Source: JANQEA01 sp964530075
GTDB lineage: Bacteria; Bipolaricaulota; Bipolaricaulia; UBA7950; UBA9294
NCBI GenBank assembly: GCA_964530075.1
Contig: CAZGXU010000034.1
Location: forward strand, 1 to 23,150
DNA: 23,150 nt
Reading direction: 5' to 3'
Position 1 is the first letter of the stretch. Each line of letters begins with the position of its first letter. Position numbers and translations under genes: made by a program. Below are positions 6,148 to 14,496 of the stretch, piece by piece. Under the pieces are notes generated by a model. It was given only the letters and a program-made list of their open reading frames with translations. It was not told the DNA's origin and did not search any database.

Positions 6148-7352
6148 CACTGCCCGCGGCGGGCGAACCTCCCGGCGAGCATCACGACCAGGCCGAGCGC
6201 CGCGATCCCGGCCATGACGAGGAACATGCCCTGAAACCCGATCGCCGGGACGGTCGCCCCGGCGATCAGCGGTCCGAACAGGCCGCCGAGCCCTCGAGAC
6301 GACTCGTACAAGCCCATCATCTGGCCGTGGCGCTCGTGCGGCACGCGATCGCCGATGTGCGTCGTCGCGCCGACGTACATCGAGCTGAACGCGAACCCGA
6401 GCGTGACGTATCCGACGATCATCCCGTAGAGGTTCGCGGCGAGGACGAAAACGAGCGGATTCAACACGGACAGCGTGAATCCCAGCATGAAGATCGGCCG
6501 ACGCCCGACGCGGTCGGCCAACCAACCGAACAGGAGGAGCGCAAGGACCTGCGTCGCCGTGTTCGTCGCGCTGATCGCGCCCATGACGCCGGGCGAGATG
6601 CCGATCGAGTCCATGTAGACGTACAGGAGCGCGAAGGTGCCGAAGGTCGACATCTGCCGGAGCATCGTGGCGACGAAGAGGTCGGTCACGCCGGCCGAGA
6701 AGATGGCCTTCCAGGCGCCCACCTTCTCCCTCGGCTGCACCGGGTTCTCCGACGGGAGGAGCCCGAGCAGAGCGAGCGCGAAGATCGGCAGCGTCGCGCA
6801 GAGGGCGAACGCCGTCCGGTACCCGAGCAGCTCCAGGACCACGCCGGCGACGATGTTCCCGATTGCGAGGCCGAACGCCCTGGCCGACGAGATGTAGGAC
6901 ATGTTCTTTCCGCGGCGTTCGATCCGACTCGCGGCGGAGATGATCGCGATCGCCACGGCCCCGAACCCCGAGTAGAAGAGGAATCGAAGCAGCGCCGTCC
7001 CGAGGACGACGCCCGTCGGTGGAAGGAGCGTCAGGATCCCGATGAGAGAGGCGAAGCCGAGGGAGAGGAACGCGAGCAACCGGCGTCGCTTCACGTAGTC
7101 GGAGACCGTTCCCCACAGCCATGCACCGATGAGGAGACCGACCGAGTTGAACGTCGCCACGAGGCCGATCAGAAAGGTCGAAACGTCGAGCGACTTCAGG
7201 TACAGCTGCACGACGAGGCCGAGGCCGCCGACGGACGTCGCCATGAAGAAGACCGACGCCGCAAGGGGGATCGCTCGCCTTCGGCCGGCCGGTTGCGGAT
7301 CAGGGTTCGGTTCCACGCCGGCGGACAGGGTGGCAGGCGACCCCGACCTCAT
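6144..7352 (-). CDS. MFS transporter
   Basis: A 402-residue major facilitator with about twelve hydrophobic helices in two halves. The loop 2-3 signature appears as GTVSDYVKRRRLL in the first half and again as GWLADRVGRRPIF in the second, the duplicated motif A of the superfamily. The N-terminus carries about 25 hydrophilic residues rich in Pro and Arg before the first helix (IPLAASVFFMATSVGG). Substrate cannot be read from the sequence; the overall look (single polypeptide, no large central loop) suits a drug/metabolite exporter or sugar transporter equally. No clear SD precedes ATG 7352, so the start is less certain than the frame. It lies 51 bases after a small membrane-protein gene on the same strand and converges on the S9 gene. 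Confidence 0.9.
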   Translation of the reverse strand: MRSGSPATLSAGVEPNPDPQPAGRRRAIPLAASVFFMATSVGGLGLVVQLYLKSLDVSTFLIGLVATFNSVGLLIGAWLWGTVSDYVKRRRLLAFLSLGFASLIGILTLLPPTGVVLGTALLRFLFYSGFGAVAIAIISAASRIERRGKNMSYISSARAFGLAIGNIVAGVVLELLGYRTAFALCATLPIFALALLGLLPSENPVQPREKVGAWKAIFSAGVTDLFVATMLRQMSTFGTFALLYVYMDSIGISPGVMGAISATNTATQVLALLLFGWLADRVGRRPIFMLGFTLSVLNPLVFVLAANLYGMIVGYVTLGFAFSSMYVGATTHIGDRVPHERHGQMMGLYESSRGLGGLFGPLIAGATVPAIGFQGMFLVMAGIAALGLVVMLAGRFARRGQC

Positions 7353-7403
7353 CCATCGAAACGGACCGATACCCTACGGTTCGGCAGAACCGACGGTTGG
7401 AAC

Positions 7404-7793
7404 CTACAGGTACACGTAGTAACAGACGTGCCACGCGGTGTTGACGACGAACATCGCGGCGATCGAGCCGCTGAACGCATGGGCGATCCCCTTCCCCTTG
7501 AGCAGGATGTAGGTCGGGATGACCAGCGCCACAACGCGCAGAAGGACGAGGAACACAAGTCGCCACGCCTGGGACTGGAACGGCGGCAGGTAGATCAGCG
7601 ACTGGACCGCGTACCCGGCGATCGACATCGCGATGAAGAACCACGGGTTCAGGCCGTGTTCCTCGGCGACCCGCCAGAGGCGGGCCATGGGGCGAGTGAT
7701 CCAGTAGAGAAACCGGAGCACTCGTGAAGCCTCGCGGTGTGCTAGGCGCTCATGGATTGCGACGGCTGGATTCCTCATCTTGCGTTCACTCAC
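7404..7793 (-). CDS. Small membrane protein, unknown function
   Basis: A 129-residue protein whose first 50 residues are basic and helical (HERLAHREASRVLRFLYWITRPMARLWRVAEEHG). Three hydrophobic segments follow: PWFFIAMSIAGYAVQSLIYL, WRLVFLVLLRVVALVIPTYILL and AFSGSIAAMFVVNTAWHVCYYVYL. I recognise no family. The charged 'LLKGKGIAHA' loop between helices 2 and 3 and the C-terminal aromatic stretch are the only landmarks. The start is ambiguous: GTG 7793 has a poor SD, and ATG 7778 has GGGGTGAG rather far upstream. Both give the same membrane part. The gene lies in a same-strand run from the DUF72 gene to the MFS gene, so it may be co-transcribed with the transporter 51 bases downstream. Confidence 0.65.
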   Translation of the reverse strand: MSERKMRNPAVAIHERLAHREASRVLRFLYWITRPMARLWRVAEEHGLNPWFFIAMSIAGYAVQSLIYLPPFQSQAWRLVFLVLLRVVALVIPTYILLKGKGIAHAFSGSIAAMFVVNTAWHVCYYVYL

Positions 7794-7903
7794 CCCAGCT
7801 GGAGCCCGAGACGACGCTCATGTTACCCAACGGCGCGCATGTCTGCATGCGATCCGGCGCCTCAAGGAGGGGACACTCGTGCCCTCCGGAGGACGGCCGT
7901 AGG

Positions 7904-8220
7904 TCAGGCCCAGCGCCGACCGGTCCCAACGAGAGCGTCCCGCAGGATCCGACGAACGATCCGCTGCTCGAACGCCATGGAGCCACCCGGATTTCGGCGG
8001 TGCCCGGCGACCGCTTGCCGCTCGATGTGGCGGAGTCGGGCGCGACGCGGGGATGCACTCGCAGGTGGTCGCAAGATGCGAGGTGTTCGGCGATGTGCGG
8101 ATCGCTGACGGACTCCGTGCGGACCGCCTCGTCGTCGAGAACCGCGTGGAGCTCTGAGACCTGCCCTTCGCACCCCTCCGGCCAGCTCGGGTCGCAGTCG
8201 ACCACGCTCATGTCGCGCAC
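7904..8220 (-). pseudogene. Frameshifted gene with anti-sigma (zf-HC2)-like N-terminus
   Basis: GTG 8220 follows a good GGAGG at 5 bases. The first 40-odd residues read CEGQVSELHAVLDDEA, then HIAEHLASCDH, close to the zinc-finger anti-sigma pattern C...L.aYLDgEl...HLaaC..C, but the last Cys is replaced. After about base 8045 this frame degenerates into Ser/Pro-rich text and ends only at 7786. A neighbouring frame, joined with a single-base shift near 8035-8050, continues sensibly as RLRHIERQAVAGHRRNPGG, then AFEQRIVRRILRDALVG, stopping at TGA 7904-7906. That tail matches the '(P)PxFxxRIxxRI' end of short anti-sigma proteins. I therefore infer one gene of about 105 codons broken by a frameshift, real or from assembly. 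Without the shift the product would be 144 residues. No sigma factor gene is nearby. Confidence 0.4.
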
Positions 8221-8243
8221 GGGAACCTCCGGATTCGGATCGG

Positions 8244-9149
8244 TTAGTCGGCGGCGGCCGTCTCCGCGCGGACGGCCGCGACTCCGCGGGTCAGCCGCTC
8301 GATCAGCTCGTCGCGCGACGGCTCAAACATCTCCCCCGGCCGGCCGGCCGGGGGGGTCGGCGGCGGCAGGTCGAGCTTCTTCGCCAACATCAGGGCGCTG
8401 ATCACGCTCTGGCCGAGGCGGCAGTTGTTGGTGAGGATGTAAGCGGCATCCACCTTGGGGGCGACGCTCTTCGCTTTGTCGACCCACTCGTCGAGCTGCT
8501 CCTCGGTGTAGAGGTAGTCGTAGCGACCGCGCGGGCTCCCGTTCCGCCTCCACCAGTCCGTTCGGTTGCGGCCGTGGAGCCGGTAGTAGGCGACGCCCGA
8601 GGTCACGACGTTCGTCCGGCCGGGGAGGCCGTCCAGCTCGGGCAGATCGACGTTGACGAACCCGAGACCGTGCCTCTCGAGAAACCGGTAGGCCGCGTCG
8701 TCGAGCCAGCTGTCGTGTCGGAACTCGACGTTCACCGGGATTCCGCGCCCCGCGAACGTGTCGGCGATCTTCGCCAGGTGGGCGAGCGACGCATCCTCCA
8801 GCCGGAACGAGAACGGGAACTGAACCAGCAGCCCGCCGAGCCGACCCGCGCGGATCAACGGCGTCACGGACTCGGCGAACGGGATCGCCACCCGCTCGAA
8901 CCCGGCCCGATCGTGCGTCATCTCCTTCGGGACCTTGACGAGGAAGACGAAATCCTCGGGGACGTACCGGAGCATCCCCTCGAACGAACGCGGTGGAGGA
9001 ACTCGATAGAAGGTCGCGTTGATTTCGACGCAATCGAATAGCCTCGCGTAGTGCGGAAGGGCGCTCCCCTTGAGGTTTCCTGGATAGACGAGGCCCTTCC
9101 AATCGTCGAACGCGTAGCCGGACGTGCCGACGCGGATCTTTCGCCCCAT
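8244..9149 (-). CDS. DUF72 family protein (YecE-like)
   Basis: A 301-residue member of the DUF72 family, a TIM-barrel-like group of unknown biochemical role. The start RVGTSGYAFDDWKGLVYP is the diagnostic 'GTSG(W/Y)..W.G..YP' opening. It is followed by YARLFDCVEINATFYRVP (the 'VEiNsTFY' motif, about 38-55), FVFLVKVPKEMTHDR (the 'F.VKv...iTH' motif), LGGLLVQFPFSFR, VNVEFRHDSWL ('vEfRh.SW') and YYRLHGRN. All are in canonical order. The C-terminal 30 residues after LDLPPPTPP are a hydrophilic extension. ATG 9149 has no SD, but a TATGAT box ends 5 bases upstream, so the mRNA may be leaderless. It heads a minus-strand run with the frameshifted gene 24 bases downstream and is divergent from the binding-protein gene. 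Confidence 0.93.
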   Translation of the reverse strand: MGRKIRVGTSGYAFDDWKGLVYPGNLKGSALPHYARLFDCVEINATFYRVPPPRSFEGMLRYVPEDFVFLVKVPKEMTHDRAGFERVAIPFAESVTPLIRAGRLGGLLVQFPFSFRLEDASLAHLAKIADTFAGRGIPVNVEFRHDSWLDDAAYRFLERHGLGFVNVDLPELDGLPGRTNVVTSGVAYYRLHGRNRTDWWRRNGSPRGRYDYLYTEEQLDEWVDKAKSVAPKVDAAYILTNNCRLGQSVISALMLAKKLDLPPPTPPAGRPGEMFEPSRDELIERLTRGVAAVRAETAAAD

Positions 9150-9154
9150 GTCCG

Positions 9155-9160
9155 ATCATA
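9155..9160 (-). promoter_or_regulatory. -10 box of the DUF72 gene
   Basis: TATGAT on the minus strand ends 5 bases before ATG 9149. With ordinary -10 to start spacing, the transcript would begin at or next to the start codon. I see no good -35 hexamer. Confidence 0.4.
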
Positions 9161-9250
9161 GCACGGGGTGCCGATCCCCGCGATCGTCGCAGCGTGTGGG
9201 ATGACCGTCCCGCGGTCGATCGGTTCGGAGGCTCGGCCCCGCACAGCAGA

Positions 9251-9290
9251 GGGAAGGTCCTTCCCTTCCATCTTCACGGCCTCGTATACT
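9251..9290 (+). promoter_or_regulatory. Possible promoter with overlapping dyad before the binding-protein gene
   Basis: TATACT (9285-9290) is a good -10 box about 80 bases before ATG 9372. The expected -35 position (9262-9267) lacks TTGACA but is covered by the dyad GGGAAGG-T-CCTTCCC (9251-9265). A regulator binding there could act as activator or repressor. This is a positional inference only. Confidence 0.35.
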
Positions 9291-9371
9291 GACGTTCGAC
9301 CGCGGGCGGTCGCTCCGGTTGCGCGGCGCGATTCCGTCCTTCGAGGTTCGGACGACAAGGAGGGACGACCG

Positions 9372-10529
9372 ATGAGGGAGAAATGGATCCTGTTGGCGGC
9401 GGTGATGGCCATTCTCGTCCTGTCCGGAACGGGCCTGTGGCAAGGAAGCTGTCCGCTTCGGACGGAGAAGAGGGGCGCCGCGGAGCCAGCGGAGATCGTG
9501 ATCGGGGCGCTTCTCCCGCTGAGTGGGAGCACGGGTTCCTACGGCGAGAACGCGCGAAGCGCGATCGATCTTGCGGTCGAACAAGCCAACGACTCCGGAG
9601 GAATCGACGGAAAAAGGATCCGCATCGTCTACGAGGACACCGAGGCGACGCCGAGCGTAGGCGTCGGCGCGTTCGAGAGGCTCGTCGCGACCGAGCCGGT
9701 CGCGGCGGCGATCGGTCCGATGTCGAGCCCGGTCGCGATGGCCGTCGCCCCGCTCGCCGAAGAGATGAAGACCGTCATCCTTTCGCCGTCCGCTTCCACC
9801 CCTGACCTCACCGAGGCGGGGGACTACGTCTTCCGCGATTGCCTTTCCGACGAGTACGAGGGCGTCGCGCTCGCCGGCCTCGCTTTGGACACACTTGGGT
9901 ACGAGACGGGCGCCCTGTTCTACATCGACAACGCGTACGGCCACGGCCTGGCCGATGTCTTCGCCGAGGCCTACGAGCGGCGAGGGGGCATGTTGGTGGC
10001 GCGTGAGACGTTCGCAGAGGATGCGACGGATTTCTCCGAGCCGCTCGCGCGGATCGCGGCCGCCCAGCCCGACGTGATCGTCCTCATCGGCTACGCACAG
10101 ATGGGTGAGATCCTGATCGAGGCAAGAAGCGCCGGATTGACTCAGCAGGTTCTGAGCAGCGTCATGTTCGACAATCCCGCGATTCTCGCGACGGCGGGCG
10201 CCGCGGCCGAAGGGGTCCTGTTCACCACCTGGACCCCCGATCCGGCGGACCCCTCTCCGGAGCTGGCGGCGTTCGAGAACGCGTATCGAGTGAAGTACGC
10301 TGCGGCGCCTGGGATCTTCGGGGCCGAGTCGTACGACGCCGCCAATCTGCTGATCGAAGCCATCCGAGCGAGAGGGGACACGGCGGACGCAATCCGAGAC
10401 GGGCTGTACGCGACGCAAGCGTACCGAGGTGCCTCCGGAACGATCTCGTTCGACGAAAACGGCGACTGCATCAAACCGATCTACGTGAAGCGGGTAGAGG
10501 GGGGCGAGTTCGTCTATACGACGAGCTGA
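9372..10529 (+). CDS. ABC transporter substrate-binding protein, Leu/Ile/Val (Peripla_BP_6) type
   Basis: A 385-residue exported binding protein. Residues 1-25 form a signal sequence (MREKWILLAAVMAILVLSG). A cysteine at the end of LWQGSC hints at a lipoprotein, but the lipobox is poor. The mature part opens IVIGALLPLSGSTGSYGENAR, the classic type I fold start of LivJ-like proteins. It continues with GIDGKRIRIVYEDTEATPS, AAIGPMSSPVAMAVAPLAEE, VILSPSASTPDLT, YVFRDCLSDEYEGVALA and YIDNAYGHGLADVF, all in family order. Such proteins bind branched-chain amino acids, amides or urea-like ligands; the ligand is not readable. ATG 9372 follows AAGGAGGG by 6 bases. No LivH/M/F/G genes are adjacent, so the permease must be elsewhere, or the protein serves another role. 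Confidence 0.9.
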   Translation: MREKWILLAAVMAILVLSGTGLWQGSCPLRTEKRGAAEPAEIVIGALLPLSGSTGSYGENARSAIDLAVEQANDSGGIDGKRIRIVYEDTEATPSVGVGAFERLVATEPVAAAIGPMSSPVAMAVAPLAEEMKTVILSPSASTPDLTEAGDYVFRDCLSDEYEGVALAGLALDTLGYETGALFYIDNAYGHGLADVFAEAYERRGGMLVARETFAEDATDFSEPLARIAAAQPDVIVLIGYAQMGEILIEARSAGLTQQVLSSVMFDNPAILATAGAAAEGVLFTTWTPDPADPSPELAAFENAYRVKYAAAPGIFGAESYDAANLLIEAIRARGDTADAIRDGLYATQAYRGASGTISFDENGDCIKPIYVKRVEGGEFVYTTS

Positions 10530-10615
10530 GCGCTCGCCGACGGGGGACGCCGGTCACCGCGCGCGGCCCAGCACGCGGGATGGCTGTCGCGCGACCGATC
10601 GATTATCGTGGGGCC

Positions 10616-12673
10616 ATGGCGCCGGGTGGTGGAGCCTATCCATGGCTCGATGAGTTGAATCGGCAGCAGCGCGAAGCGGTGACCCACGGGACCGGGCCGC
10701 TCCTCGTCGTCGCCGGCGCCGGAACGGGCAAGACGAAGACGCTCGCCTACCGCGTCGCCTATCTGATCTCGCAGGGGACCGATCCGGGACGGATCCTGCT
10801 CCTCACGTTCACGCGCCGGGCCGCGCAGGAGATGCTCCGGCGGGCGGGGAGCGTCGTCGCCCGCGGGACGTCGGCCACCGGGCGCGTCTGGGGCGGGACG
10901 TTCCACTCGGTGGCGAACCGGATCCTGCGGACGCACGCGAAGGCGATCGGACTCCGCCGCGACTACACCGTCCTCGACCAGGGCGACGCCGAGGACCTAA
11001 TCAACCTCGTCCGCCACGACCTCGGATTGCACAAGCAGGAGAAGCGGTTCCCGCGCAAGGCGACCTGCCTGGCCGTCTATTCCCGATGTGTCAACACCGC
11101 CGAGAGCCTCGATCGCGTGGTGAGTCGCGACTACCCCTGGTGCGACGGGTGGACGGACGATCTTCGCGAGCTCTTCAAGGGCTACGTCTCCCGCAAGCAG
11201 AAGCGAAACGTCCTCGACTTCGACGACCTCCTCCTCTACTGGGGTCTCCTCCTCGAGGACGAATCCGCCGCGAGAGGGCTGTCGAGGATGTTCGGGTCCG
11301 TCCTCGTGGACGAGTACCAGGACACGAACATCCTGCAGGCGAAGATCCTGCGCGGGATGCGGACCGACAACGACAACATCATGGTCGTCGGCGACGACGC
11401 TCAGAGCATCTATCGCTTCCGTGGGGCGACGGTCCGGAACATCCTCGACTTCCCGGAGCAGTTCCCCGGGACGACGATCGTCACCTTGGAACAGAACTAC
11501 CGCTCGACCGTCCCGATCCTCGACACGGCGAACCGGGTGATCGCCCGGGCGCGCGAACGCTACACCAAGGACCTTTGGTCGGTGAAGGAGTCCGGGCAGA
11601 TTCCGCAACTCGTCACCTGCACCGACGAGGCGGAACAGGACGAGTACGTCATCGACCGGGTTCTGGAGCACTACGAACAGGGGGTCCCGCTCCGCAGACA
11701 GGCCGTCCTGTTCCGCGCCGCGCACCTCTCCGATTCGCTCGAGATCGAGCTGACGCGGCGGAACGTCCCGTACCACAAGTACGGCGGTCTCCGGTTCCTC
11801 GAGGCGGCGCACGTCAAGGACCTGGTCGCGTTCCTCCGACTGCTCGAGAACCCGCGCGACGAGCTGGCATGGTTCCGCGTGCTGCAACTGATGGACGGGA
11901 TCGGCCCGGCGACCGCTTCGCGGATCATCGACCACGTCGCGGAGCATCGGGGCGACCCGCGGTCGATCGCATCGTTCGCCCCGCCCCCGGCGGCGCGGGA
12001 GGCGTTCTCGTCTCTGGCGGAGCTCCTCGAACGGGTCGTCCCGATGGGAGGGCAGGATCCCGCGGCCCAGATCGAGCGGATCCGGACGTTCTACGATCCG
12101 TTCCTCCCGAAGGTCTACGACAACCCGTTCGTCCGCACGCGCGACCTGATCAGCCTCGAGCAGATCGCGTCCGGCTACGAATCGCGGCGGCAGTTCCTCG
12201 CCGATCTGCAGCTCGATCCGCCGACGTCGACGGCCGACCTGGCCGGTGCCTCGCACAAGGACGAGGATTGGCTGGTCCTGTCGACGATCCACTCCGCCAA
12301 GGGATGCGAGTGGGACGCGGTCTACCTCATCCACGCGGCCGACGGGTTCCTACCGTCCGACCTCTCGACCGGTTCCGAGGAGGAGATCGAGGAGGAGAGG
12401 AGGCTGACCTACGTCGCGCTGACGCGGGCGAAGGACTTCCTCTACGTGACGTGGCCGCTCCGCTACTACCACAAGTGGCGCGCGCTGTCGGACGGACACA
12501 CGTACGCTCAGCTCTCCCGCTTCTTCACGAGCGAAGTCACTCGGACGCTCGAGCAGGTGAATGCGGTCGCCGAGGGGCCGGACAACGCATCGGGCCGGAC
12601 CGAGCCGCCGTTCGACGTCGAACTCGACATCGCCGAGCGGGTCCGTCGGATGTGGGAGTCGTACGACGCGTAG
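10616..12673 (+). CDS. UvrD/PcrA/Rep-type superfamily 1 DNA helicase
   Basis: A 685-residue 3'-5' DNA helicase with every SF1A motif visible: the Q-motif LNRQQREAV, Walker A GAGTGKT (34-40), motif Ia LLLTFTRRAAQEM, motif II VDEYQDT (Asp232-Glu233), motif III VVGDDAQSIYRFRGA, motif IV LEQNYRST, motif V STIHSAKGCEWDAVYL and motif VI LTYVALTRAKD (Arg604). Length is typical of PcrA/UvrD, which act in nucleotide excision repair and replication restart. There is no nuclease domain, so AddA/RecB are excluded. Motif V has AKGCEWD rather than the usual AKGLEF(D), a small departure. I prefer ATG 10616, which puts about 10 residues before the conserved LDELN. An upstream in-frame ATG at 10580 adds twelve residues; neither has a good SD. 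It stands alone on this strand, before a convergent peptide transporter module. Confidence 0.93.
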   Translation: MAPGGGAYPWLDELNRQQREAVTHGTGPLLVVAGAGTGKTKTLAYRVAYLISQGTDPGRILLLTFTRRAAQEMLRRAGSVVARGTSATGRVWGGTFHSVANRILRTHAKAIGLRRDYTVLDQGDAEDLINLVRHDLGLHKQEKRFPRKATCLAVYSRCVNTAESLDRVVSRDYPWCDGWTDDLRELFKGYVSRKQKRNVLDFDDLLLYWGLLLEDESAARGLSRMFGSVLVDEYQDTNILQAKILRGMRTDNDNIMVVGDDAQSIYRFRGATVRNILDFPEQFPGTTIVTLEQNYRSTVPILDTANRVIARARERYTKDLWSVKESGQIPQLVTCTDEAEQDEYVIDRVLEHYEQGVPLRRQAVLFRAAHLSDSLEIELTRRNVPYHKYGGLRFLEAAHVKDLVAFLRLLENPRDELAWFRVLQLMDGIGPATASRIIDHVAEHRGDPRSIASFAPPPAAREAFSSLAELLERVVPMGGQDPAAQIERIRTFYDPFLPKVYDNPFVRTRDLISLEQIASGYESRRQFLADLQLDPPTSTADLAGASHKDEDWLVLSTIHSAKGCEWDAVYLIHAADGFLPSDLSTGSEEEIEEERRLTYVALTRAKDFLYVTWPLRYYHKWRALSDGHTYAQLSRFFTSEVTRTLEQVNAVAEGPDNASGRTEPPFDVELDIAERVRRMWESYDA

Positions 12674-12800
12674 CCGATCAGGCTGGCCGCAAGGTCGATC
12701 GCCCTCCGCCTCACCCCGTCACCGAGCCTGTCGGGCGTCGAGCGGCCGGGGATGATCCACGGGGTCCTCGAGCAATCCACCGATTCTGCGGCAAGAAGAA

Positions 12801-12823
12801 GGCGGGGCCGCTCGGGCCCCGCC
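12801..12823 (-). terminator. Rho-independent-like terminator of the dpp module
   Basis: A perfect 9-base stem GGCGGGGCC / GGCCCCGCC encloses the loop GCTCG. On the minus strand it is followed by TTCTTCTTGC, an interrupted T-rich run. It starts 33 bases after the dppA stop. It may also stop helicase transcripts arriving from the plus strand, although no T-run follows on that side. Confidence 0.75.
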
Positions 12824-12855
12824 TGATCCATTGCAGCGCGTTTGGCTCTACCTAC

Positions 12856-14409
12856 CTATTCCTTGTAGATGTTCGCGACCGTGATGTCCATCGTGATGTC
12901 GACCTGAACGCCGTGTACGTCAGGCAGCCACGCGGCGATCATCTCCTCGGCCATCGACCAGAGCGGAATCCACATCACGTCCTGCGCGCTGAGGACCTGG
13001 ATCGCCTCGTACAACTTCGCACGGACGCCCTTGTCCAGCGTCGTGGTCGCGACGTCCATGATGTTCTTGTACGCCTCGAAGTTCGGATGATGGTTGAAGT
13101 AGGTCCCCATCGGCTCCGGCGACTCGGTCGTCCACGGCGCAAGGAAGTTGGACGGCTCGAAGTAGTCCGGATGCCAACCGAGCAGGAACATGTCGAACCC
13201 GCCGGCTCCCATCCGCTCGGTATACGCGCCCCACTCGAGCGACTGGATCGTAATCTTGATCACGCCCGTCTCCTCAAGGCTCCCCTTGAGGACGGCCGCG
13301 ACGTCGGCCTCGAACGTGCCGTAGTGCTTCGGCGTGTACCAGAGGTTGAGCTCCAGCGGGTTGGCCTCGGTGTATCCCACCTGGGCGAGGAGCGCCTTCG
13401 CCATCTCTAGATCGCGCTCCGGGAACGTCGGCAGAGCGCCGAAGAACGGAGGATCGACGGCGGGGACCATGGTGTAGATAGGAGTCACTACGCCGCTGAA
13501 CACCTGAGCCGCGATGGCGGCGCGATCGACCGCGTAGCAGATCGCCTGACGGACCTGCGCTACGTCGACCGGCGGCTGCGTCACGTTGAACAGCAGGTAG
13601 CGGACCCCCGGGCTCGGCGAGAAGACCTTGACCTCCACGTTGGGGTTCGCTTCGAGGTCCGCCACATCCTGAGGGGCCAGCATCCGGAACGCCACGTCGA
13701 CGTCGCCGGCTTCGATCGCCGCGCGAAGGGTGGCGGCATCCGAGTACATCTGCTCGATGACATTAGCCGTCTTCGGCGCCTCGCCGTAGTAGCCGTCGTA
13801 CGCTTGGTAGATGACGTGCTGGTCCGGCACATACTCGACGAGGATGTACGGGCCGGTTCCGGCGAACTGGCCGTTGGCGAAGTCGTCGTCCGGGACCGAC
13901 GTCGGCGAGTAGATCATCGCTGGCCCGATTTGGTCGGACATTCGTTGGTCGAACACGACGTCCGGCTGCACCAAGTAGATCTTGACCGTCAGGGGATCGA
14001 CGACCTCGATGCGGTCGATGACCTTGATCAGGCCGACGCCGCCTTCCGGACCGTCGAGACGGATCGTGCGATCGAGAGAGTACTTGACCGCAGCTGCGTC
14101 GCACGGCTCGCCGTCCCAGAACGTGATCCCGGGGCGGAGGTAGAACGTCCACTCGAGTGCGTCCTCCGAAACGTCCCACGACTGGGCGATCGCCCCGACA
14201 AACGTACCCGTCTCAGGATCGAACTTCGTCAGCGCGTCCGTGCAATTTCGAAGGACGTGCCAGGTCCAGTGATCATAGCAGTTCGCGAACGAGAGCTCGG
14301 TCACCCGATCCGTCGTTCCGATGATCAGGGGCTCGTCCGCCGCGGCGGAGACGAGACCGGCCGCCGAGACCAAGACCAGCGCCAGAATGCCCAACAACAC
14401 TTTTCGCAT
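12856..14409 (-). CDS. dppA: Peptide ABC transporter substrate-binding protein (SBP_bac_5)
   Basis: A 517-residue oligopeptide/dipeptide-binding protein of family 5. The signal peptide is MRKVLLGILALVLVSAAGLVSAAA; there is no lipobox Cys, so the mature protein should be free in the periplasm. Family landmarks follow in order: TFDP-like ALTKFDPETGTFVGAIAQSW, WTFYLRPGITFWDGEP ('ytF.LR.gvkFhdG.p'), AAAVKYSLDR, GTGPYILVEY, VRQAICYAVDRAAI and FDMFLLGWHPDYFEP ('dm...gW..dy.dP'). Ligands of the family include di- and oligopeptides, nickel and some sugars; the permeases next to it favour peptides. A full AAGGAGGT lies 6-7 bases before ATG 14409. It is the last gene of a DUF1445-dppB-dppC-dppA run but is separated from dppC by 113 bases with its own possible promoter, as expected for a subunit needed in excess. 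Confidence 0.93.
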   Translation of the reverse strand: MRKVLLGILALVLVSAAGLVSAAADEPLIIGTTDRVTELSFANCYDHWTWHVLRNCTDALTKFDPETGTFVGAIAQSWDVSEDALEWTFYLRPGITFWDGEPCDAAAVKYSLDRTIRLDGPEGGVGLIKVIDRIEVVDPLTVKIYLVQPDVVFDQRMSDQIGPAMIYSPTSVPDDDFANGQFAGTGPYILVEYVPDQHVIYQAYDGYYGEAPKTANVIEQMYSDAATLRAAIEAGDVDVAFRMLAPQDVADLEANPNVEVKVFSPSPGVRYLLFNVTQPPVDVAQVRQAICYAVDRAAIAAQVFSGVVTPIYTMVPAVDPPFFGALPTFPERDLEMAKALLAQVGYTEANPLELNLWYTPKHYGTFEADVAAVLKGSLEETGVIKITIQSLEWGAYTERMGAGGFDMFLLGWHPDYFEPSNFLAPWTTESPEPMGTYFNHHPNFEAYKNIMDVATTTLDKGVRAKLYEAIQVLSAQDVMWIPLWSMAEEMIAAWLPDVHGVQVDITMDITVANIYKE

Positions 14410-14435
14410 GGCGATACCTCCTTATGGGAAGTCAC

Positions 14436-14456
14436 CCCGCTGACCGTGAGAGCGGG
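14436..14456 (-). repeat. Small inverted repeat in the dppA leader
   Basis: CCCGCT (14436-14441) and AGCGGG (14451-14456) are complementary and 9 bases apart, just upstream of the dppA SD. It could form a 5' stem that stabilises the dppA message or affects its translation. Six base pairs is a modest signal. Confidence 0.3.
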
Positions 14457-14496
14457 TCTACCCTGTCGGATCCAATGCAGGGGCGCTTCGATATAC

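Noticed and set aside
4226..7122. Very long minus-strand open frame antisense to the S9 peptidase
   Set aside because: Its sequence is low-complexity (R, D, V, P-rich) and the S9 gene on the other strand has complete catalytic motifs. It is a GC-driven shadow frame.
12674..12800. Possible small minus-strand gene between helicase and terminator (GRSTPDRLGDGVRRRAIDLAASLIG)
   Set aside because: No RBS, and it runs on antisense to the helicase end. I see nothing else in this gap before the terminator.
11086..13410. Long plus-strand frame overlapping the helicase and dppA
   Set aside because: It runs through two well-identified genes on both strands and has no protein-like motifs.
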